NCBI GenBank assembly: GCA_030656435.1
Contig: JAUSOA010000105.1
Span: forward strand, 1-8,133
DNA: 8,133 nucleotides
Source: Acholeplasmataceae bacterium
GTDB lineage: Bacteria; Bacillota_I; Bacilli_A; Acholeplasmatales; Acholeplasmataceae
Direction of reading: 5' to 3'
A model generated the notes under the pieces. The model was given only the letters and a program-made list of their open reading frames with translations, did not search any database and had not been told where the DNA came from. The translations under genes and the position numbers were made by a program. Positions within the stretch are counted from its first letter, which is position 1, and every line of letters starts with the position of its first letter. Shown here piece after piece: positions 5,156 to 8,133 of this stretch.

Positions 5156-7294
5156 TTGAATCTGGAAAAGAAGAAGAGAATTAAAATTAAAGATTTTTTA
5201 GACCATTTCACATGGAGATCATCAGGTCTTGTTTTACTGATGTTATTTTTACTCATCTCTTTTGTTGGAATTACTAAGAACTGGTTTGGTCTATATGACT
5301 CAATATCTAGTATTGATGGATTCAATGATTTCTTTTTTGAGTTCACCCATTTAAACATATATCCTTTAGTAATGATTGGTATTCCATTATTTGGTGCATT
5401 ACTTCAAGTATTCTATAGAAAAAAATCTAGTCTTAAGAGAGACTGGATTGTAATATTTATGACATTCTTAACCATACCATTAACCATGATTATGTATCCT
5501 GCAGCTAAGGAAGGTGGAATTAGTATTGAGTTCCCATCATTCATGGGATTAGGAATTGGATTTAGTGTCGATATGCTAGGCTTTACAATGTTAATGATTA
5601 CATCCATTATTTGGTTTATTGTCATGGTTTATGCCCATGAGTATATGAAAAAAGAAGAGAACTCTAATCGATTCTTTCTCTTTATGGCAATTACCTATAG
5701 TGCTGTATTAGGTACAATCATGGCAAGTGATTTATTAACTATGTTTTTATTCTTTGAAGTGATGACAATATCAAGCTATGTGCTTGTTACACATAGTCAA
5801 AAGGATGAATCCTATGAAGCTGGATATAACTTTATCTTTATGGGAATCATCGGTGGATTTTCCATATTAGTAGCAATGCTTTTATTATATTTTAATGTAG
5901 GAACGCTAAAGTTTGAAAGTGCGCTTTCTGCACTTTATACTTTAGGTAACTTAAAATATTGGATTATGGGTTTACTTATCTTTGGATTTGGAATTAAGGC
6001 AGGGATGGCTCCTGTGCATGTGTGGTTACCTAGAGCACATCCAGTCGCACCAACTCCTGCAAGTGCTCTACTTTCAGGAATTATGATTAAGGTTGGTGCC
6101 TTTGGGATCCTAAGAGTAGCAACCGCTTATTTCTTTCCGAAGCAAGGTGAAGTATTTAGTCATTTAGATCCTGTTTGGTTAACCACTAAAAATATAGGAG
6201 CGTTTATTATTTGGATTGGGATTGCTACGATGGCGTTAGGCGTTTTCTTAGCTTTACAGCAATCTAATATGAAGAAGATGCTTGCATACCATTCGATTAG
6301 TCAAATGGGTTATATCATGGTAGGAATTGGTATTGCACTATACTTAGGATACCGCGGAGCAATGGGATATAGTGGTGCACTCTATCACATTATCAATCAT
6401 GGTTTATTTAAGAGCTTATTATTTATGGTTGCAGGTGTAGTCTACTTCCATACCCATGAATATGATATGTATAAATTAGGTGGATTGTGGAGAAAATTAC
6501 CGTTAACAGCAACCGTCTGTTTAATCGCATGTTTAGGGATTGCAGGTATTCCATTATTCAATGGTTTCATATCGAAATCGATATTACACCATGGAATCGT
6601 AGAAGCAACTGAGTATGGTCACTCATCATTCATTTATGCAGAAATGATCTTTATGGTTGTAAGTGCTGGTACCGTAGCAAGCTTTATTAAATTATTCTAT
6701 TATGTCTTCTTAGGGAAGATGCCTGAGAAGTATAAAACGATTAAAGCCGAATACACATGCTTGGATACCTCAATGGCAGCGTTAGCCATATTAATTATCT
6801 TAATCGGATTAAATCCTAATTATATATTGCAAACATTTATCGTACCTCAGTTAAATCTAACTACATATGATCCTTACTTTATCGATCACTATATAGTTCA
6901 TATTAAATTCTTTACAGGTGAAGATTTAATGACGATGGTTTATGTTGTTGGGTTAGGTGGATTTATCTTCTGGTTCGGTACAAAGTTCCATCTATTCCAT
7001 TTACATCTACCAAACTGGTTAAAGCTAGAATATATCTTTTTCTATCCAGCAAACTTTATGATGAGAAGAGCATGCAAATTAATGTATGGTGATCAATGTC
7101 CGATCGATACAGGTCCTTTAAGTAAATTAGCATTGAAGAAGAATGAAAATACAGGATTCTTAGAAAGATTCGTAACAATGACCAATGTGTTTAATAGAAG
7201 ATATGAGACGAATATCATTAAGAGCGATGCGTTTATTTATACGAGTTTCGTGACGGGGATATTGATTTATATGATTGTAGTGAGTTTAATTTAG
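5156..7294 (+). CDS. Second proton-conducting antiporter-like subunit (MbsH'/HycC/HyfB-like; replaces MrpA N-terminal domain)
   Basis: A 712-aa, highly hydrophobic membrane protein of the NuoL/M/N superfamily, starting at TTG. Channel residues are intact: Glu201 in FFEVMT, Lys281 in GIKAGMAPVHVWLP, Lys312 in IMIKVG, His411/His415/Lys419 in YHIINHGLFK, and Lys474 in GFISK. The helix 7-8 loop reads LPRAHPVAPTPASALLSG followed by IMIKVGAFGILR. This resembles HycC/HyfB of formate hydrogenlyase and the H' subunit of Mbs, and not the LHSATM type of NuoL and MrpA. Extra parts are an N-terminal helix (about 24-42) before the usual core and a C-terminal region: a helix near 592-613, about 77 polar or amphipathic residues, and a last helix near 693-711, a layout like the lateral-helix end of NuoL. 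It probably supplies the second ion channel of the complex. Whether it carries Na+ or H+ cannot be read from the sequence. Confidence 0.88.
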   Translation: MNLEKKKRIKIKDFLDHFTWRSSGLVLLMLFLLISFVGITKNWFGLYDSISSIDGFNDFFFEFTHLNIYPLVMIGIPLFGALLQVFYRKKSSLKRDWIVIFMTFLTIPLTMIMYPAAKEGGISIEFPSFMGLGIGFSVDMLGFTMLMITSIIWFIVMVYAHEYMKKEENSNRFFLFMAITYSAVLGTIMASDLLTMFLFFEVMTISSYVLVTHSQKDESYEAGYNFIFMGIIGGFSILVAMLLLYFNVGTLKFESALSALYTLGNLKYWIMGLLIFGFGIKAGMAPVHVWLPRAHPVAPTPASALLSGIMIKVGAFGILRVATAYFFPKQGEVFSHLDPVWLTTKNIGAFIIWIGIATMALGVFLALQQSNMKKMLAYHSISQMGYIMVGIGIALYLGYRGAMGYSGALYHIINHGLFKSLLFMVAGVVYFHTHEYDMYKLGGLWRKLPLTATVCLIACLGIAGIPLFNGFISKSILHHGIVEATEYGHSSFIYAEMIFMVVSAGTVASFIKLFYYVFLGKMPEKYKTIKAEYTCLDTSMAALAILIILIGLNPNYILQTFIVPQLNLTTYDPYFIDHYIVHIKFFTGEDLMTMVYVVGLGGFIFWFGTKFHLFHLHLPNWLKLEYIFFYPANFMMRRACKLMYGDQCPIDTGPLSKLALKKNENTGFLERFVTMTNVFNRRYETNIIKSDAFIYTSFVTGILIYMIVVSLI

Positions 7295-7346
7295 TGATTA
7301 ATATATAATTTTAGTTAGCTTAAGTTCATTTTGAGTTAGTAAAGCA

Positions 7347-7387
7347 ATTAATACTAATAAGTTATAAAGTGATATTAATAATTTTTT
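7347..7387 (+). terminator. Weak candidate terminator after the antiporter operon
   Basis: ATTAATA (7347-7353) can pair with TATTAAT (7373-7379), and a run of six T (7382-7387) follows two bases later. The stem is all A/T and the loop is 19 bases, so it would be unstable; the position 52 bases after the operon's last stop is its main support. Confidence 0.25.
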
Positions 7388-7494
7388 ATCGTTTAGCCAG
7401 TGTTCTAGGATTTTGCTGATGTTCCTACTCAATATTTTTTTAAATGAATATCTATGCGAAAAAATAATAGAACCTGCATTTCTATTTGATTCAG

Positions 7495-7500
7495 AAAGGG
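7495..7500 (+). promoter_or_regulatory. Ribosome binding site deciding the start of the 111-aa gene
   Basis: AAAGGG lies 6 bases before the ATG at 7507. A TTG at 7486 in the same frame would put this site inside the gene, so the ATG is preferred. Confidence 0.7.
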
Positions 7501-7506
7501 ATAAAA

Positions 7507-7842
7507 ATGCCAAATTTCCATGAATATAAATATTTTAAATGGTTATTACTAGTACCAATGTATGGAGCAATTGTATGTTTTTTTATACTTTTTTTTAAAA
7601 AGAAAGAACATAGAAAATACATGAATAAGACATTATTTATACTAGGATTAATCGGTGGGTTACTAATGTTTGTATCTATGATTCTGATTTATGGATCTAA
7701 TGATCTATTTCAATTAGGACTAAGTGCTACTAGTTTAAGGTTAATTCTACTTCTTTTATTGGGGATCTCTTTCAACCTTTCTTTTATTTGGTATTATCAA
7801 AACTATATTGAAAAAATATTATTCGCATCTAGTATAAATTAA
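7507..7842 (+). CDS. Hypothetical three-helix membrane protein
   Basis: I do not recognise this 111-aa protein. It has a short polar N-terminus (MPNFHEYKYFK), then three hydrophobic segments at about 12-30, 42-62 and 74-96, separated by a basic loop (KKKEHRKYMNK, about 31-41) and a short loop with YGSNDLF. The basic loop suggests that side faces the cytoplasm. There is no cleavable signal peptide and no motif of the Mrp subunits. It follows the antiporter operon after 212 bases and has its own strong ribosome site, so it is probably transcribed separately; I found no convincing promoter in the gap. The composition (L, I, F, Y, K) resembles its neighbours. A real gene is likely because of the ribosome site and helix pattern, but function is unknown. 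Confidence 0.65.
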   Translation: MPNFHEYKYFKWLLLVPMYGAIVCFFILFFKKKEHRKYMNKTLFILGLIGGLLMFVSMILIYGSNDLFQLGLSATSLRLILLLLLGISFNLSFIWYYQNYIEKILFASSIN

Positions 7843-7987
7843 CCCATTAAAGACTTAATGAAGAGATTATCACTGTTACTCAATTCGATTGATTTATGGT
7901 TGCATATATAGTGTTGTTCCTGGAACATTTCATTGTAGACATACCATTGAAGGAAACGACTGAAAATCTGTTATTCAATAATTGCAC

Positions 7988-7995
7988 AGAAAGGA
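7988..7995 (+). promoter_or_regulatory. Ribosome binding site for the truncated gene at the window end
   Basis: AGAAAGGA ends 7 bases before the ATG at 8003, good spacing and sequence for a Bacillota-type ribosome site. Confidence 0.6.
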
Positions 7996-8002
7996 TATAC
8001 AT

Positions 8003-8133
8003 ATGAGAAGATTACTTAACCACATGCTATTTAACATAGATATTTATGCTAAAAAATGTTTTTCATTTTTATTGAATGAAGGTTATGAATACAAAGAAAC
8101 ATTTCGGAACAATGTAGCTCGTGAGCATACCTA
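8003..8133 (+). CDS. Unrecognised protein, 3' end cut by window
   Basis: An ATG at 8003 opens a frame that stays open to the last base, giving 43 complete codons. The visible protein starts MRRLLNHMLFNIDIYAKKCF and continues with a hydrophobic patch (FSFLL) and a polar, charged stretch (NEGYEYKETFRNNVAREHT). It looks soluble, with an amphipathic N-terminal helix and no signal peptide. The good ribosome site supports it as a real start. I do not recognise the family from so short a piece. It is preceded by about 160 bases without a clear gene, promoter or terminator, so its transcription unit cannot be assigned. Confidence 0.5.
   Translation, partial: MRRLLNHMLFNIDIYAKKCFSFLLNEGYEYKETFRNNVAREHT

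Noticed and set aside
5137..5625. Two minus-strand ORFs opposite the 5' part of the 712-aa gene
   Set aside because: Antisense shadows; no supporting start signals or motifs.
7406..7441. TAGGA/TCCTA hairpin followed by seven T as a terminator
   Set aside because: Only five base pairs with a 12-base loop, and the T run starts seven bases after the stem; too weak to call.
7298..7513. 71-aa minus-strand ORF in the gap after the operon
   Set aside because: Not antisense to a large gene, so considered, but the protein looks like random A/T-rich translation and overlaps the ribosome site and start of the 111-aa gene.
7845..7860. CATTAA-AGAC-TTAATG hairpin just after the 111-aa gene
   Set aside because: Perfect six-base stem but A/T-rich and with no T run after it, so not a convincing terminator.
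1..8133. tRNA, rRNA, CRISPR arrays, insertion sequences, riboswitches
   Set aside because: No cloverleaf-like segments, spaced repeats, transposase-like proteins or terminal inverted repeats were seen by eye; non-coding gaps are all short (136, 212 and 160 bases).

Overview
The window is a low-GC bacterial fragment with every supported gene on the + strand. TGA is used as a stop at four gene ends and tryptophan is encoded by TGG, so the standard bacterial code applies. AT-rich codons, clear GGAGG-type ribosome sites and a TTG start suggest a low-GC Bacillota or Acholeplasma/Izemoplasma-like Mycoplasmatota relative; this taxonomic guess is inference only. Mycoplasma-type code 4 is excluded.

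Layout: (1) positions 1-1115 hold a 5'-truncated malic enzyme (malate to pyruvate + CO2, NAD(P)-linked). (2) After a 136-base gap containing a plausible sigma-A-type promoter, positions 1252-7294 hold a tightly packed nine-gene operon for an Mrp-family multisubunit cation/proton antiporter. The order is mrpE, mrpF, mrpG, a stand-alone DUF4040/MbhD-like piece of MrpA, a stand-alone MbhE-like piece of MrpA, mrpB, mrpC, mrpD, then a second, larger (712-aa) antiporter-like subunit. Seven of the eight junctions overlap or lie within 8 bases of each other and the last is 13 bases, so translational coupling and one transcript are likely. (3) After a 212-base gap there is a 111-aa three-helix membrane protein of unknown function. 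(4) After a further 160 bases the start of an unrecognised protein begins at 8003 and runs off the window.

The main point of interest is the architecture of the antiporter. Classical Mrp operons (A-B-C-D-E-F-G, as in Bacillus) encode a large fused MrpA. Here the C-terminal parts of MrpA are two separate small genes, and no subunit with the NuoL/MrpA-type motif is present. In its place is a second antiporter-like subunit whose channel motif resembles the HycC/HyfB and MbsH' class. The gene order matches the membrane arm of archaeal Mbh/Mbs respiratory complexes (A-B-C-D-E-F-G-H-H'), but no hydrogenase-like electron-input genes (J, K, L, N) follow within the window. The simplest reading is an ancestral-type Mrp antiporter that exchanges Na+ for H+ at the cytoplasmic membrane. 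The alternative, that it docks with an oxidoreductase module encoded elsewhere, cannot be excluded from this window.
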